A DNA stretch of 64,000 bases from JALYOC01 sp036675345 (lineage in GTDB: Bacteria; Myxococcota; Myxococcia; Myxococcales; Myxococcaceae), in assembly GCA_036675345.1 (NCBI GenBank), contig JAKFFE010000044.1, positions 13,204 to 77,203 of the forward strand, in the 5' to 3' direction. Below are positions 1 to 8,732 of this stretch, in pieces; the first letter of the stretch is position 1, and each line of letters begins with the position of its first letter. The translations under genes and the position numbers were made by a program. The notes beneath the pieces are model-generated. The model had not been told where the DNA came from, ran no database searches, and saw nothing but the letters and a program-made list of their open reading frames with translations.

Positions 1-484
1 GCCCGGTGAACACCAGCTCCTTGGCCCGGCCCAGGCCGATCAGCCGGGGCAGCCGCCAGGTCCCGCCCGCCGCCGGGAAGATCCCCAGGGTGGTCTCCGG
101 CAGCCCCACCCGGGCGGTGCGACTGGCCACCCGCAGATCGCAGCACAGCGCCAGCTCCAGCCCGCCCCCCAGCGCGTAGCCTTCGATGGCGGCGATCACC
201 GGACGGGGAAAGTCCTCCAGCTTCTGGAACAGGCTGGCGTTGAGGGCGAAGAACGCCTCCCGGTGGGTGCGGTCCTTGAGCTCGGAGATGTCCGCCCCGC
301 TGGCGAAGGCCTGGTCCCCCGAACCGGAGAGCACCACCGCCCGGACCTGATCGTCCGCGGCCAGCGCGTCCAGCTGCACCCCCAGCTCGCGGATCAGCTC
401 CAGGTTGATCGCGTTGCGCGCCTGCGGACGGTGGAGCTCCAGGAACGCGACCGCGTCCTCGGTGCGGACGTTGAGTGTGGCCAT
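1..484 (-). CDS. Enoyl-CoA hydratase/isomerase (crotonase family), partial
   Basis: The 3' end lies beyond the window start; 161 residues are visible. The family hydrates or isomerises acyl-CoA thioesters in the cytoplasm, as in beta-oxidation or amino-acid breakdown. The reverse strand from the ATG at 484 gives a crotonase fold: NAIN at about residue 24, the oxyanion-hole segment SGADI near residue 62, GYALGGGLELAL at 103-113 and GLPETTLGIFP at 127-137. Both glutamates that do acid/base catalysis in enoyl-CoA hydratase, E110 and E130, are present, so a hydratase is more likely than a crotonase paralogue with other chemistry. The gene diverges from the small basic protein at 589. Substrate chain length cannot be told. 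Confidence 0.9.
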   Translation of the reverse strand, partial: MATLNVRTEDAVAFLELHRPQARNAINLELIRELGVQLDALAADDQVRAVVLSGSGDQAFASGADISELKDRTHREAFFALNASLFQKLEDFPRPVIAAIEGYALGGGLELALCCDLRVASRTARVGLPETTLGIFPAAGGTWRLPRLIGLGRAKELVFTG

Positions 485-504
485 GACGCCAGACTCTAGA
501 CGTG

Positions 505-560
505 GCAGTTGGCCCACCGAATTTTCGTGCAGTTGGCAACCTGCGAGAGCGTGTGCAGTT
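505..560. repeat. Three short direct repeats GCAGTT(GGC) in a divergent spacer
   Basis: GCAGTTGGC occurs at 505-513 and 529-537, and its first six bases again at 555-560, spaced 24 and 26 bp. They sit between the crotonase gene and the histone-like gene. Repeats near two helical turns apart suit a regulator binding one face of DNA, but they are short and this role is inference. Confidence 0.35.
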
Positions 561-588
561 TTGTGATTGCCACTTCCAAGGAGGATGA

Positions 589-780
589 ATGGCCGCGAAA
601 AAGAAAACGAGCAGTCGGAGCAGCGCCACCAAGAAGAAGACCCCCGCGGGCCGCAGCAAGACCGCGAAGAGCCCGCGTCAGTACAAGGCTGTGCGCGCCA
701 AGGCGGCACCCAAGGCGAAGGCCAAGGCGCCGGCGAAGAAGGCCGCCAAGAAGACCAGCCGTTCCCGCAAGAGCAGCTGA
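589..780 (+). CDS. Small histone H1-like Lys/Ala-rich basic protein
   Basis: 63 residues with about 18 Lys and 6 Arg and no Asp or Glu. The composition (AKKK, TKKKT, KAKAKAPAKKAAKK) is that of bacterial histone H1-like or AlgP-type tails, which bind DNA non-specifically. AAGGAGG at 578-584 lies four bases before the ATG, which decides this frame against the overlapping longer ones; another ATG at 585 in a second frame gives no recognisable product. No globular domain is visible. It stands alone with its own upstream repeats. It could instead be a ribosome- or RNA-associated peptide. The reading frame is fairly sure, the nucleoid role is inferred from composition. Confidence 0.7.
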   Translation: MAAKKKTSSRSSATKKKTPAGRSKTAKSPRQYKAVRAKAAPKAKAKAPAKKAAKKTSRSRKSS

Positions 781-878
781 CGACGCCCTTCAGGGGGTGA
801 CGCGCTGCGCAAGCGGTTGAAATTCCGAAGGTAAGCAACTGTAGGCAGGAGCCGGCGATAACTCTCGCGAGGTCTCCC

Positions 879-1562
879 ATGCTCCCTGCCACGCGCGTCA
901 CCTCCCAGCAGCCCCGCCTCTCCCCGGTCAGCACCGAGCGTGTGGCCGAGGCTCCGCGCCCGCTGCCGGCTCCGGTGGACACCTTCGTGGCGCCGACCGC
1001 GCCGCTGGGCACCGAGGCCACCCGGCCGGCGGACGGACTCTTGGCGTATCCGGAGCTCTCCGCGGGCCAGCGCAGCCTGCTGGGCGCGGGAGGGGAGGCG
1101 CGGTGGCCGCAGCTGACCACCAAGGAGCGCGGGGTGTTCCTGATGCTCACCGAGCGGCTGGAGGCCAACGGCTTCAACCTCGAGGGGATGTCCCTCCAGG
1201 GAGGCGCGGACGGGATCCACGGGACCCAGACCCGCTTCGAGCTGATCTTCGATCTCCCCAGCGCCGCGAAGCTCAAGGCCCAGCTGGACGCCAAGGTCGC
1301 CGACGGCAGCTTCTTCTCCGAGACCCCCAAGGCCTACTTCCACAAGGAGTTCGCCCAGAGCGGGGCCCGGGAGAACCGGGAGAAGTACACGATGCAGCTG
1401 GGCTTCGGGTCCGGCGGCGCGTTCGTGGACATGGACCGCTACAACCCGCGGACCAGCACCAGCAACTGGGTCAAGCACTGGGGGGAGATCCTCACCCCCG
1501 GCAACATGGATCCGGTGAAGGTGGCCAAGGAGATCGGCACCCCGATCTTCAGCCAGCTGTAG
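879..1562 (+). CDS. Hypothetical protein, 227 aa
   Basis: I do not recognise a family. GAGG at 869-872 is six bases before the ATG. The first 75 residues are Pro/Ala/Thr-rich and probably disordered, with no signal peptide. The rest looks like one compact alpha/beta domain: a Lys/Glu helix (TTKERGVFLMLTERL), a conserved-looking Gly stretch (GGADGIHGTQTRFEL) and an aromatic segment (YFHKEF). It ends GTPIFSQL. The last 14 bp overlap the 3' end of the convergent histidine kinase. A -35-like TTGAAA lies at 817-822 but the matching -10 is poor. Confidence 0.65.
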   Translation: MLPATRVTSQQPRLSPVSTERVAEAPRPLPAPVDTFVAPTAPLGTEATRPADGLLAYPELSAGQRSLLGAGGEARWPQLTTKERGVFLMLTERLEANGFNLEGMSLQGGADGIHGTQTRFELIFDLPSAAKLKAQLDAKVADGSFFSETPKAYFHKEFAQSGARENREKYTMQLGFGSGGAFVDMDRYNPRTSTSNWVKHWGEILTPGNMDPVKVAKEIGTPIFSQL

Positions 1563-2724
1563 CAGGGCCGGCGGCCTCCACCGGCGGACGCCGGGGCAAC
1601 GAGACCAGGAAGGCCGCGCCCTGCCCCAGCGCGCTCTCCACCCGGATCGTCCCCCCCATCGCCTCTACGATCTGCCGGACGATCCACAGCCCCAACCCGA
1701 AGCCGGGCCGGTTGGCGGAGATCTGGGCCCGCTCGAAGCGATCGAAGATGCGGGCGTGGTCGGAAGGATCGATCCCCATCCCCCCGTCAATCACCCTCAG
1801 CTCCACCCGCTGGCCATCGGCGGAGGGCTCCAGCTGGACCGAGACCTCGCTGCCCGGCCCGTACTTGAGCGCGTTGGAGATCAGGTTGGTCACCACCTGC
1901 TCCACCAGCAGCCGGTCCCACAGCCCGGTCACGTCCCCCTCACACCGCAGGCGCAGCGTGCAGCCCGAGCGCTCCAGGTCGTCCTCCAACTGGGAGACGA
2001 TCAGGCGGACCACCCGCGCCAGATCCACCTCTTCGCGCTGGAGCTTGAGGGCTCCGCTGTCCAGCCGGGAGAGATCCAGCAGGCTGGTGACCAGTCCGGA
2101 GAGACGACGGACGTTGTTCTGGACCTTCTCCAGCTGCTGCAGCAGCTCTCCCCGCTCCACCCCCTCCGGGCGGTGGGCGCGGCGCAGCAGCCGCTCCAGC
2201 AACAGATGGACCGCCATCACCGGGGTGCGCAGCTCGTGGGAGGCGGTGCCCAGGAAGTCGTCGCGGCTGCGCAGCGCCGCGTAGGCCAGCCTCTCGGCGC
2301 TTTTGACCCGCATCAGCGCTCGCACGGTGGCGATCAGCTCCGCCGCCTCGAAGGGCTGGACCAGATAGCCGTCGGCGCCGCTGTCCAGCCCCTCGGTCTT
2401 GCTCTGGGAGGAGACGAAGGCGGCGGAGGTCATCAGCACCGGCACATGCGCGGTCGGCTCCGAGGCCTTGAGCCGGCGGCAGACCTCGAAGCCGTCCATC
2501 CCCGGGAGGTGGACATCCAGCAGGAACATGTCCGGGACCCGATCCCCCAGCGCCAGGACCTCCTCTCCGGTGCCCAGCGAGAGCACCTCGAAGCCGGCGC
2601 GGCGCAGCAGCTGTTCGGTGACGTAGCGCGGGATCTCCCGGTCGTTGACGTTCACCACCCACGGCCGCAGGCGGACCTGGGGATCGGTGGACGGCTCGGG
2701 CTTTTCGGAGGCAGAGGTGCGCAT
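1549..2724 (-). CDS. Hybrid response regulator-histidine kinase
   Basis: About 391 residues from the ATG at 2724; a TTG at 2745 would add seven. Order: receiver domain (residues ~20-137) with phospho-acceptor Asp in FLLDVHLPGMDG (D70), then HisKA with SHELRTP (H163) and HATPase_c with N-box LISNALKYGPG, DGGMGID and FGLGLWIV. It should autophosphorylate on H163 and read its own receiver. The Lys that almost all receivers carry before Pro-Phe is Gln here (VQPF, Q123), so switching may be altered. No membrane segment or output domain. It starts about 30 bp after the end of the upstream larger hybrid kinase on the same strand, so the two probably form one operon and a phosphorelay. Confidence 0.9.
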   Translation of the reverse strand: MRTSASEKPEPSTDPQVRLRPWVVNVNDREIPRYVTEQLLRRAGFEVLSLGTGEEVLALGDRVPDMFLLDVHLPGMDGFEVCRRLKASEPTAHVPVLMTSAAFVSSQSKTEGLDSGADGYLVQPFEAAELIATVRALMRVKSAERLAYAALRSRDDFLGTASHELRTPVMAVHLLLERLLRRAHRPEGVERGELLQQLEKVQNNVRRLSGLVTSLLDLSRLDSGALKLQREEVDLARVVRLIVSQLEDDLERSGCTLRLRCEGDVTGLWDRLLVEQVVTNLISNALKYGPGSEVSVQLEPSADGQRVELRVIDGGMGIDPSDHARIFDRFERAQISANRPGFGLGLWIVRQIVEAMGGTIRVESALGQGAAFLVSLPRRPPVEAAGPATAG

Positions 2725-2756
2725 TGGTGGTGATCGGACGGACAACCTTCGTTCGG

Positions 2757-4760
2757 TCAGGATTCCCGGGAAGTCCCCACCCCTGCATTTTGTAGCGCGT
2801 CGCGGATCCGGTTGATCGCCAGCTCCCGGGACAGGTGCTGCTTGGAGATGATCGCCTCCGCCTCCTGCAGCAGCCGCTTCTGATCCACCATGTCCAGCAC
2901 GTGGGAGGTGACCACGATCACCGGGATGGCCCGCGTGCGCGGGTCGGCCTTCAGCTCGTCCAGCACGTCGAAGGCGGTCAGGTCCTTGAGCAGGAAGTCC
3001 AACAAGATCACATCCGGGGCCTCGTTCCGGGCCTGGACCACTCCCTGGTGTCCGTCCGCCGCCTCGGAGAGGACGTAAGGGGACCCCTCCAGGTGCTTCT
3101 TGATCAGGTAGCGGGCGGTGGCGTCGTCGTCGATCACCAGCACCCGCGGGTTGGCGCTGCGCCCGGTGATCACCCGCAGCCGCTTGAGCAGCCGCTGCTG
3201 ATCCACCGGCTTGAGCCAGAACTCATCCGCCCCCAGGGCCCGCGCCTTGTGCTCGCGGTTGGTGACGGTGACCACCAGCACCGGGATGTCCTGCGTGTCC
3301 GGTGACCGCTTCAGGTCCGCCAGGAACGCCCAGGAGCTCTCCCCCTCCAGGACCACGTCCAGCACGATCGCCGCCGGCCGGTGGTGCTTGAGCACCTCGC
3401 GGGCCTCATGCACCGAGCGGGCGGGGAGCACGTGGAAGCCGGCCATCACCAGATACTTCTCGTAGACGAACAGCGTCTTGCGGTCGTCCTCCACCACCAG
3501 GATCGAGGAGGGCCCCACCTGCCGCTGGCGGCTGCGCTCCACCAGCGCGTTCATCTCCTTCACCTCCGCGTGCTGCCGCGGGACGGTGAGGGTGAAGGTG
3601 GAGCCCTTCCCCGTTTCGCTCTGCACCTCCAGCTTGCCGCCCAGCAGCCGGGCCAGGTTGCGGGACAGGGGCAGCCCCAGGCCGGTGCCCTTCTGGTTCT
3701 CCGGAATCGGAGTGGGGACCTGGGCGAACTCCTCGAACACGTGGTCCAGGAATTGGGGAGCGATCCCGATCCCGGTGTCCCGGACGAAGAGGGCGACCTC
3801 GGTGTCGGTGGCGTTGGCGCCCACCTGGATCTCGCCCCGCTCGGTGAACTTGATCGCGTTGGAGACCAGGTTGCGCAGGATCTGCGACAGCTTGGCCTTG
3901 TCGGTCTCCAGCGAGATTGGGCTGGCGGGAAAGTCGAAGCGCAGCGCCACCTGGGAATCGGCGGGCAGGAGCGGCCGGAGCACGCCCCGCATCGAACCCA
4001 GGAAGTCGCCCAGGTCGAAGGTCTCCGCGCGCAAGGTGGCCTTGCCCGCCTCCACCTTGGAGAGATCCAGCAGGTCGTTGACCAGGTGGATCAGCTCCTC
4101 CGCCGACTGGCGCACAAAGCCGATCTGCTTGGCCTGCTCGTCGGAGATCGGGCCGTCCCGGGAGTCCAGCAGCAGCTGGGTCAGCCCGAGGATGGAGTTG
4201 AGCGGGGTGCGGAACTCGTGGCTGACGTTGGAGACCACCCGGGACTTCACGTCGGCGGCGCGGCGCAGCTCGTCGGCGCGGTCCTCCAGCTCCGCGTGGA
4301 GGGTGAGCACCCCGCGGTTGGACTCCCGCAGCTGCTCGCTCAGCTCCACCGCCTCCCGCTTCTGCTTGGCCAGCTGGCGGTTGAGGTCCACCACGTCCGC
4401 CATCGCCTCGCTGACCTGGGTCAGCGCCTCGGCGAACTGTTCTGGGATCAGGTGCCCCAGCAGGAACACCGCGCCCTGGTGCGGTTCTCCGGAGAAGGCC
4501 ACGGTGACCGCCCTGCCCTCCCGGATCAGCGGCATCTCCCAGCCGGCGACCGGCCCCGCCGAGGCGGCCTCCAGCAGGGAGAGCAGCCGTTCGGAGGTGC
4601 CCGGGGCGGCCAGCGCGGTCAGGCTGCCTCCGGCCTCCAGCCCCAGCAGGCGGGTGGCGCGCGCGTCGGCCAGCTCCACCTTCCCGTCGCGGGTGCAGAC
4701 CAGCAGCAGCTCACGGCTGTGCGCTTCGGCGAGTTGGGGCGGCAGGGGAAAACGGGTCAC
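2757..4760 (-). CDS. Hybrid histidine kinase with two receiver domains
   Basis: 667 residues from a GTG. Domains in order: PAS-like sensor (~15-105), coiled coil (~115-170), HisKA with SNVSHEFRTPLNSILG (H181), HATPase_c (~285-400, NLVSNAIKF, DTGIGI, GTGLGLPLS), receiver 1 (~417-530, VVEDD, IVLDVVL, LKPVD) and receiver 2 (~540-655, VIDDD, ILLDFLL). Receiver 2 ends in ISKQH instead of the usual KPF. No membrane span, so cytoplasmic sensing. It precedes the shorter REC-HisKA kinase by 11-32 bp; phosphotransfer between the two is likely but inferred. The signal is unknown. No strong ribosome site precedes the GTG, so the start may be off by a few codons. Confidence 0.92.
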   Translation of the reverse strand: MTRFPLPPQLAEAHSRELLLVCTRDGKVELADARATRLLGLEAGGSLTALAAPGTSERLLSLLEAASAGPVAGWEMPLIREGRAVTVAFSGEPHQGAVFLLGHLIPEQFAEALTQVSEAMADVVDLNRQLAKQKREAVELSEQLRESNRGVLTLHAELEDRADELRRAADVKSRVVSNVSHEFRTPLNSILGLTQLLLDSRDGPISDEQAKQIGFVRQSAEELIHLVNDLLDLSKVEAGKATLRAETFDLGDFLGSMRGVLRPLLPADSQVALRFDFPASPISLETDKAKLSQILRNLVSNAIKFTERGEIQVGANATDTEVALFVRDTGIGIAPQFLDHVFEEFAQVPTPIPENQKGTGLGLPLSRNLARLLGGKLEVQSETGKGSTFTLTVPRQHAEVKEMNALVERSRQRQVGPSSILVVEDDRKTLFVYEKYLVMAGFHVLPARSVHEAREVLKHHRPAAIVLDVVLEGESSWAFLADLKRSPDTQDIPVLVVTVTNREHKARALGADEFWLKPVDQQRLLKRLRVITGRSANPRVLVIDDDATARYLIKKHLEGSPYVLSEAADGHQGVVQARNEAPDVILLDFLLKDLTAFDVLDELKADPRTRAIPVIVVTSHVLDMVDQKRLLQEAEAIISKQHLSRELAINRIRDALQNAGVGTSRES

Positions 4761-4907
4761 AGGAGAGCCTGGGATCTAATGCCTATGCGCACGATCAAGA
4801 AAGGGAACCGGGGCCTGGGGGAGCCCGTTGTGGTCATGGGCTAACAGTTCTGCCCGGAGTGGTTATTGCCCGGGCGTAAGGGCCAGGCGGGCAGGCGGGC
4901 GCCAGGC

Positions 4908-4954
4908 GTGCAGAGAAGAAGAAAGGCCACGCCCCGATGAAGGGACGTGGCCTT
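4908..4954 (-). terminator. Intrinsic terminator of the lipoprotein gene
   Basis: Read on the minus strand, 4954-4923 folds into a 13-position stem with one A/C mismatch on the plus strand (AAGGCCACG against CGTGGCCTT, then CCC/GGG) and a six-base loop. A T-rich run TTTCTTCTTCTC follows. It lies 27 bp downstream of the stop of the lipoprotein gene. Confidence 0.8.
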
Positions 4955-4980
4955 GGGACCACCGGGGACCGGCAGCGTGG

Positions 4981-6063
4981 CTACGGGACCAGCTGACCGC
5001 CGTCGACGTCGTTGCAGTCGGTCGGCCAGATCACGTTGATCCGGTCGGAGAGGTAGCCGCCGTCCGCCTCGGGGATGAAGCCCGGCTGCACGCAGGTGTA
5101 GAACTGCGCGTTGCCCGGACAGGTGAAGAAGGGAACCATGGTGTAGCTGTCCCAGACGCCGCTGATGCCGTCGGGGAACACCACCTGGTTGGGCTCGCCG
5201 CCCGCGTCCACCGCCATCCGGCGGTAGTTGCAGGTGCTGCGGATGAAGGTGTCCGCCAGCACGATCCCGTCGGTGAGGATGTAGCCCTCGTAGTTGTCCC
5301 GCCCGTCCTGCAGGAACACCTGCGAACCGACCGGCTGGGTCAGGTCGTGGTTGTAGCGGAGCATGAACGAGGGCGCCTCGTCGGTGATGTACAGCGGGCC
5401 GGGGATGTGGACCCGGGCGCCACGCAGCTCGTCGTGGGGAGTCTTCTTGCCGTCATCGGCGGCGAACTCCGCCCGGTTGGTCAGCTCCAGCACGTGCACC
5501 GGGACGCCCTCGGCCACGAAGCTCACCTGGAGCTTGCCGCTGCCGCCGTCGGCGTAGAACTGGCCACCGACCTCGTGGCGATAGCCGAAGCGGTGGGTGG
5601 TGTGCTGCAACCCCGGACCGTTGGTGACGTAGTTCTCGTAGCGGAACCCCTTGAGGTTCACCCGGTCCCCCACCAGCGGAGAGTAGTCGCGGGGATTGTC
5701 GTTGAAGAACTTGTGCACGAAGATCCCGACGCCCGCGTCGTCCGGCGCTCCGACGTAGAACTCGGCCTCCGAGGACCCGTTGCCCCCGTCGGTGATCCGG
5801 GTGATGGAGTGGACCACCACGTTGGGCACGGTGACGATCTGCCCGCAGGGCAGCATCTCCCGCAGCTGGTACAGGTTCACGGTGCCGCCGTCGTTGCTGA
5901 CCCCGGCGCAGGGATTCGGACCGGCATCCTGGCCCCCGTCCGCGGTGCAAACGCCGATGCAGCCACCGTCGGTGCCCGCGTCCTCCGGGTCATCCCGCCC
6001 GGGACAGCCGGTGGTGAGCAGGGTCGCGCCCAGCGCGAGGAGGAGGGTTTTGCGAAGGTCCAT
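4981..6063 (-). CDS. Secreted Asp/Gly-rich lipoprotein, function unknown
   Basis: 360 residues from the ATG at 6063, which has GGAG seven bases upstream; a TTG twelve bases earlier is unlikely. The N-terminus is a lipoprotein signal (MDLRKTLLLALGATLLTTGC, lipobox LTTGC), followed by a D/G-rich linker typical of myxobacterial lipoproteins (DAGTDGG, DGGQDAG). The folded part, roughly 55-355, is beta-rich with about eight Cys, perhaps disulfide-bonded, and contains repeated motifs of the type VxLKGFRYENYVTNG and LRGARVHIPGPLYI that look like OB or beta-sandwich strands. No catalytic signature seen. It stands alone with its own terminator, opposite the dehydrogenase at 6216. Confidence 0.85.
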   Translation of the reverse strand: MDLRKTLLLALGATLLTTGCPGRDDPEDAGTDGGCIGVCTADGGQDAGPNPCAGVSNDGGTVNLYQLREMLPCGQIVTVPNVVVHSITRITDGGNGSSEAEFYVGAPDDAGVGIFVHKFFNDNPRDYSPLVGDRVNLKGFRYENYVTNGPGLQHTTHRFGYRHEVGGQFYADGGSGKLQVSFVAEGVPVHVLELTNRAEFAADDGKKTPHDELRGARVHIPGPLYITDEAPSFMLRYNHDLTQPVGSQVFLQDGRDNYEGYILTDGIVLADTFIRSTCNYRRMAVDAGGEPNQVVFPDGISGVWDSYTMVPFFTCPGNAQFYTCVQPGFIPEADGGYLSDRINVIWPTDCNDVDGGQLVP

Positions 6064-6215
6064 CGGTGACTCCAATAGGGGAAAATCCGGCCTGGCGAGA
6101 CGCGGCGGCTTATACAGAGGGCCGCCAGGGGGGGCAAGGGACCGGGGGTCACCGGGCCAGGCGGGGGATGACGTCCATCAAGGATGCTCCCGCCGCCCTC
6201 GAGGGGAGAGAGTCG

Positions 6216-7244
6216 ATGAAAGCGGTGGGATTCCGGAAGCATGGAGAGACCGAGGTCCTGGAGTTGATGGACCTCCCGGTGCCGGAGATCGGCGCGCGGG
6301 ACGTGCTGGTGCGGGTCAAGGCGGTGGCGCTGAACCACCTGGATCTGTTCGTGCGCAAGGGCTGGCCGGGGCTGAAGCTGGCCTTCCCCCATGTGCTGGG
6401 CAGCGACATCTCCGGGGTGATCGAGAAGGTGGGCGCGGAGATCACCGACCTGGCGCCGGGCGCGGAGGTGGTGGTCAACCCGGGCCTCTCCTGCGGCCAC
6501 TGCGAGAGGTGCCTGCTGGGCGAGGACAACCTCTGCCGCAGCTACGCGATCGTGGGGGAGCACCGCGCCGGCGGCTACGCGGAGTTCGTCTCCGTCCCCC
6601 GCCAGAACGTGCTCCCCAAGCCCCGCTCGCTTTCCTTCGAGGAGGCGGCCTGCCTGCCGCTGACCTTCCTCACCGCCTGGACGATGCTGGTCCGGCGCGC
6701 GCAGCTGCGGCCGGGGGAGACGATCCTGATCCAGGCCGCCGGTTCGGGGGTGGGCAGCGCGGCGGTGCAGATCGCCAAGCTGCTGGGGGCCACGGTGATC
6801 GCCACCGCCTCCAGCCAGGCCAAGCTGGACAAGGCCCGGGCCCTGGGCGCGGACCACCTGATCAACTACACGCAGACCGACTTTTTGGCGGAGGTGAAGC
6901 GGATCACCCAGCGCAAGCTGGTGGAGGTGGTGTTCGAGCACGTGGGCGGAGACACCTTCGAGAAGAGCGTGGCCTGCCTTCCCTATGGCGGCCGGCTGGT
7001 GACCTGCGGGGCCACCACCGGGTCGGAGGTGAAGCTGGATCTCAAGGTCCTGTTCTACAAACGGATCTCACTGCTGGGCTCCACCATGGGCACCAAGGGA
7101 GACCTGTTCCGGATCCTGCAGCTGGTGGAGGAGGGCCGGCTGCGGCCGGTGCTGGACCGCACCCTGCCGCTGGAACAGGCCGCCCAGGCACACCAGCTGC
7201 TCTCCGACCGGGCCCAGTTCGGCAACGTGGTGCTGGTGCCATGA
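6216..7244 (+). CDS. Zinc-containing medium-chain dehydrogenase/quinone oxidoreductase
   Basis: 342 residues. I start at MKAVGF (6216), with GGGGAGAGAG just upstream, not at an in-frame ATG 150 bp earlier. GroES-like domain at ~1-125 with the four-Cys structural zinc loop CGHCERCLLGEDNLC (about 92-106), then a Rossmann domain with AAGSGVGSAAVQIAKLLGA (~170-188). The family reduces quinones, enones or aldehydes with NAD(P)H. The next gene, a glycerophosphodiesterase, starts inside its stop codon (ATGA), so the two are translationally coupled. The real substrate is not deducible; zinc-loop members of this type are often annotated alcohol dehydrogenases. Confidence 0.9.
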   Translation: MKAVGFRKHGETEVLELMDLPVPEIGARDVLVRVKAVALNHLDLFVRKGWPGLKLAFPHVLGSDISGVIEKVGAEITDLAPGAEVVVNPGLSCGHCERCLLGEDNLCRSYAIVGEHRAGGYAEFVSVPRQNVLPKPRSLSFEEAACLPLTFLTAWTMLVRRAQLRPGETILIQAAGSGVGSAAVQIAKLLGATVIATASSQAKLDKARALGADHLINYTQTDFLAEVKRITQRKLVEVVFEHVGGDTFEKSVACLPYGGRLVTCGATTGSEVKLDLKVLFYKRISLLGSTMGTKGDLFRILQLVEEGRLRPVLDRTLPLEQAAQAHQLLSDRAQFGNVVLVP

Positions 7245-8050
7245 AGCCCTTCCTCCAGGGACTGCGGCCGGTGCTGCACATCTCCCATCGGGGCGGGGCG
7301 GGGCTGGCGCCGGAGAACACCCTCCCCGCCTTTCGCCAGGCGGTGGAGACCTTCCGCACCGACCTGCTGGAGCTGGATGTCCACCTCACCCGGGAGGGCG
7401 AGGTGGTGGTGTTCCACGATCCCTCCGTGGAGCGGATCACCGAGGGCCAGGGCGCGATCGGGTCCTTGACCCTGGCCGAGGTGCAGGCGCTGGACGCGGC
7501 CTACCGCTTCACCCCCGCCGGAGGAGCCGGCACCCCGCTCCGCGGCCAGGGGATCCGGATCCCCACCTTGCGGGAGGTGTTGCGCGCCTTCCCCTCTGTG
7601 CGCCTGAACGTGGAGCTGAAGGATCCGCGCGCTGGCGGCGAGCAGGTGCTGGCCCAGTTGCTGAAGGCGGAGGGCGCGGTGGACCGGGTGTGCATCGGCT
7701 CGGAGCAGGACGAGATCGCGGACCGGCTGCACCGGGTGTTGCCCGAGGCCTGCCACTTCTACCCGCGGGAGGCCCTGGCCAACTTCGTGCTCACGGTGAA
7801 GAGCGGCGGTCCTCCTCCGGTGGACGACCGCTTCTCGCTGCTGGCGATGCCGGTCTACTTCCAGGGGATGCGACTGATCGACGTGGCCCTGTTGGGCGCG
7901 GTCCATCAGGCGGGTAAGTTCCTGGCGGTATGGACGGTGGACGATCCGGAGGAGATGCGCCGGCTGATCCTGGACGGGGTGGGAGGGATCATGACCGACC
8001 GTCCGGATCTCCTGCGCGAGGCGATCAACCTCTACAGCCGGCCCCGGTGA
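7241..8050 (+). CDS. Glycerophosphodiester phosphodiesterase
   Basis: 269 residues of the GDPD TIM barrel. It hydrolyses glycerophosphodiesters from deacylated phospholipids to glycerol-3-phosphate and an alcohol. Signatures: SHRGGAGLAPENT (catalytic His and metal Glu, residues ~14-26), LELDVHLTREGEVVVFHDP (metal Glu/Asp and second catalytic His, ~44-62), LNVELKDP (~119) and the closing WTVDDPEEM. No signal peptide, so cytoplasmic. The ATG overlaps the stop of the dehydrogenase and a DUF2378 gene follows seven bases after its stop. Confidence 0.92.
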   Translation: MKPFLQGLRPVLHISHRGGAGLAPENTLPAFRQAVETFRTDLLELDVHLTREGEVVVFHDPSVERITEGQGAIGSLTLAEVQALDAAYRFTPAGGAGTPLRGQGIRIPTLREVLRAFPSVRLNVELKDPRAGGEQVLAQLLKAEGAVDRVCIGSEQDEIADRLHRVLPEACHFYPREALANFVLTVKSGGPPPVDDRFSLLAMPVYFQGMRLIDVALLGAVHQAGKFLAVWTVDDPEEMRRLILDGVGGIMTDRPDLLREAINLYSRPR

Positions 8051-8057
8051 CCCGCCG

Positions 8058-8618
8058 ATGAGAGCTCCCGCCGAGAAGGTGGTCTTCGATCACACCGTGG
8101 AGGGCCTGTTCTTCAAGGCCCTGGGCAACCGGCTCACGCCCCGGATCAAGGAGCGGCTGCGCGAGGTGGGGATCGATCTGGACGCCAAGCGGCTGCAGGC
8201 CGCCTACCCGTTCGAGAGCTGGATGGCGGCGCTGAAGATCGCCACCGACGAGGTCTACCCGGGGATGGAGCACGGGGAGGCGATGTTCAAGATCGGCGAG
8301 CTGATGATCGCCGGCTACCAGCAGACGGTGATGGGCAAGGCGCTGCTGGGGATGATGCGGGTGCTGGGGCCGAAGCGGATTCTGCAGCGGGCCCAGCAGA
8401 GCTTCCGCTCCGCCAACAACTACACCGAGACCCGGCTGACCGAGGTGGACGAGACCACCATGGACGTGTGGGTCAACCACATCGGGACCTACCCCACCTT
8501 CACCTCCGGGTTGCTCTACGCCGGGGTGTGCGCGGCGGGCGCCAAGAACGCCGAGGTCCAGGTCCTGGAGTTCGACGGCAGCGAGGGCGCCACCTTCCGG
8601 GTCCGCTGGGAGCGGTAG
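8058..8618 (+). CDS. DUF2378 (TIGR02265) myxobacterial paralogous family protein
   Basis: 186 residues matching the Myxococcales-restricted family TIGR02265/DUF2378: opening KVVFDHTVEGLFFKAL, then a middle with IGELMIAGYQQT, LLGMMRVLGPKRILQR and a C-terminus with V.HIGTYPTFTSGLLYAGVC. Members occur in many copies per myxobacterial genome and have no established role; the fold has been compared with heme/NO-sensing-like or steroid-binding-like domains, which I cannot test here. It is the third gene of a run with the dehydrogenase and phosphodiesterase, beginning seven bases after the latter. Useful mainly as a lineage marker. Confidence 0.85.
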   Translation: MRAPAEKVVFDHTVEGLFFKALGNRLTPRIKERLREVGIDLDAKRLQAAYPFESWMAALKIATDEVYPGMEHGEAMFKIGELMIAGYQQTVMGKALLGMMRVLGPKRILQRAQQSFRSANNYTETRLTEVDETTMDVWVNHIGTYPTFTSGLLYAGVCAAGAKNAEVQVLEFDGSEGATFRVRWER

Positions 8619-8732
8619 AGAACCGCCCACCCCGGGCGTCGTGGCAGAGGAGTCGAGGGGACGCGAAGGTCCGAAGACCGCGTGACGACTCCAAAGAACT
8701 GCCCGCTCACACCAGGGTGGACGGAATCAGGT

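Noticed and set aside
501..588. Sigma-54 promoter upstream of the basic protein
   Set aside because: TGGC and TGC elements do not have the required -24/-12 spacing.
678..1478. 266-residue reverse ORF across the basic protein and the unknown gene
   Set aside because: Low-complexity Arg/Gly/Leu-rich translation typical of antisense frames in GC-rich DNA; the plus-strand genes have ribosome sites.
3381..4844. 487-residue plus-strand ORF inside the large histidine kinase
   Set aside because: Antisense shadow: His/Gln/Leu-rich, no motif, fully covered by a well-supported kinase on the other strand.
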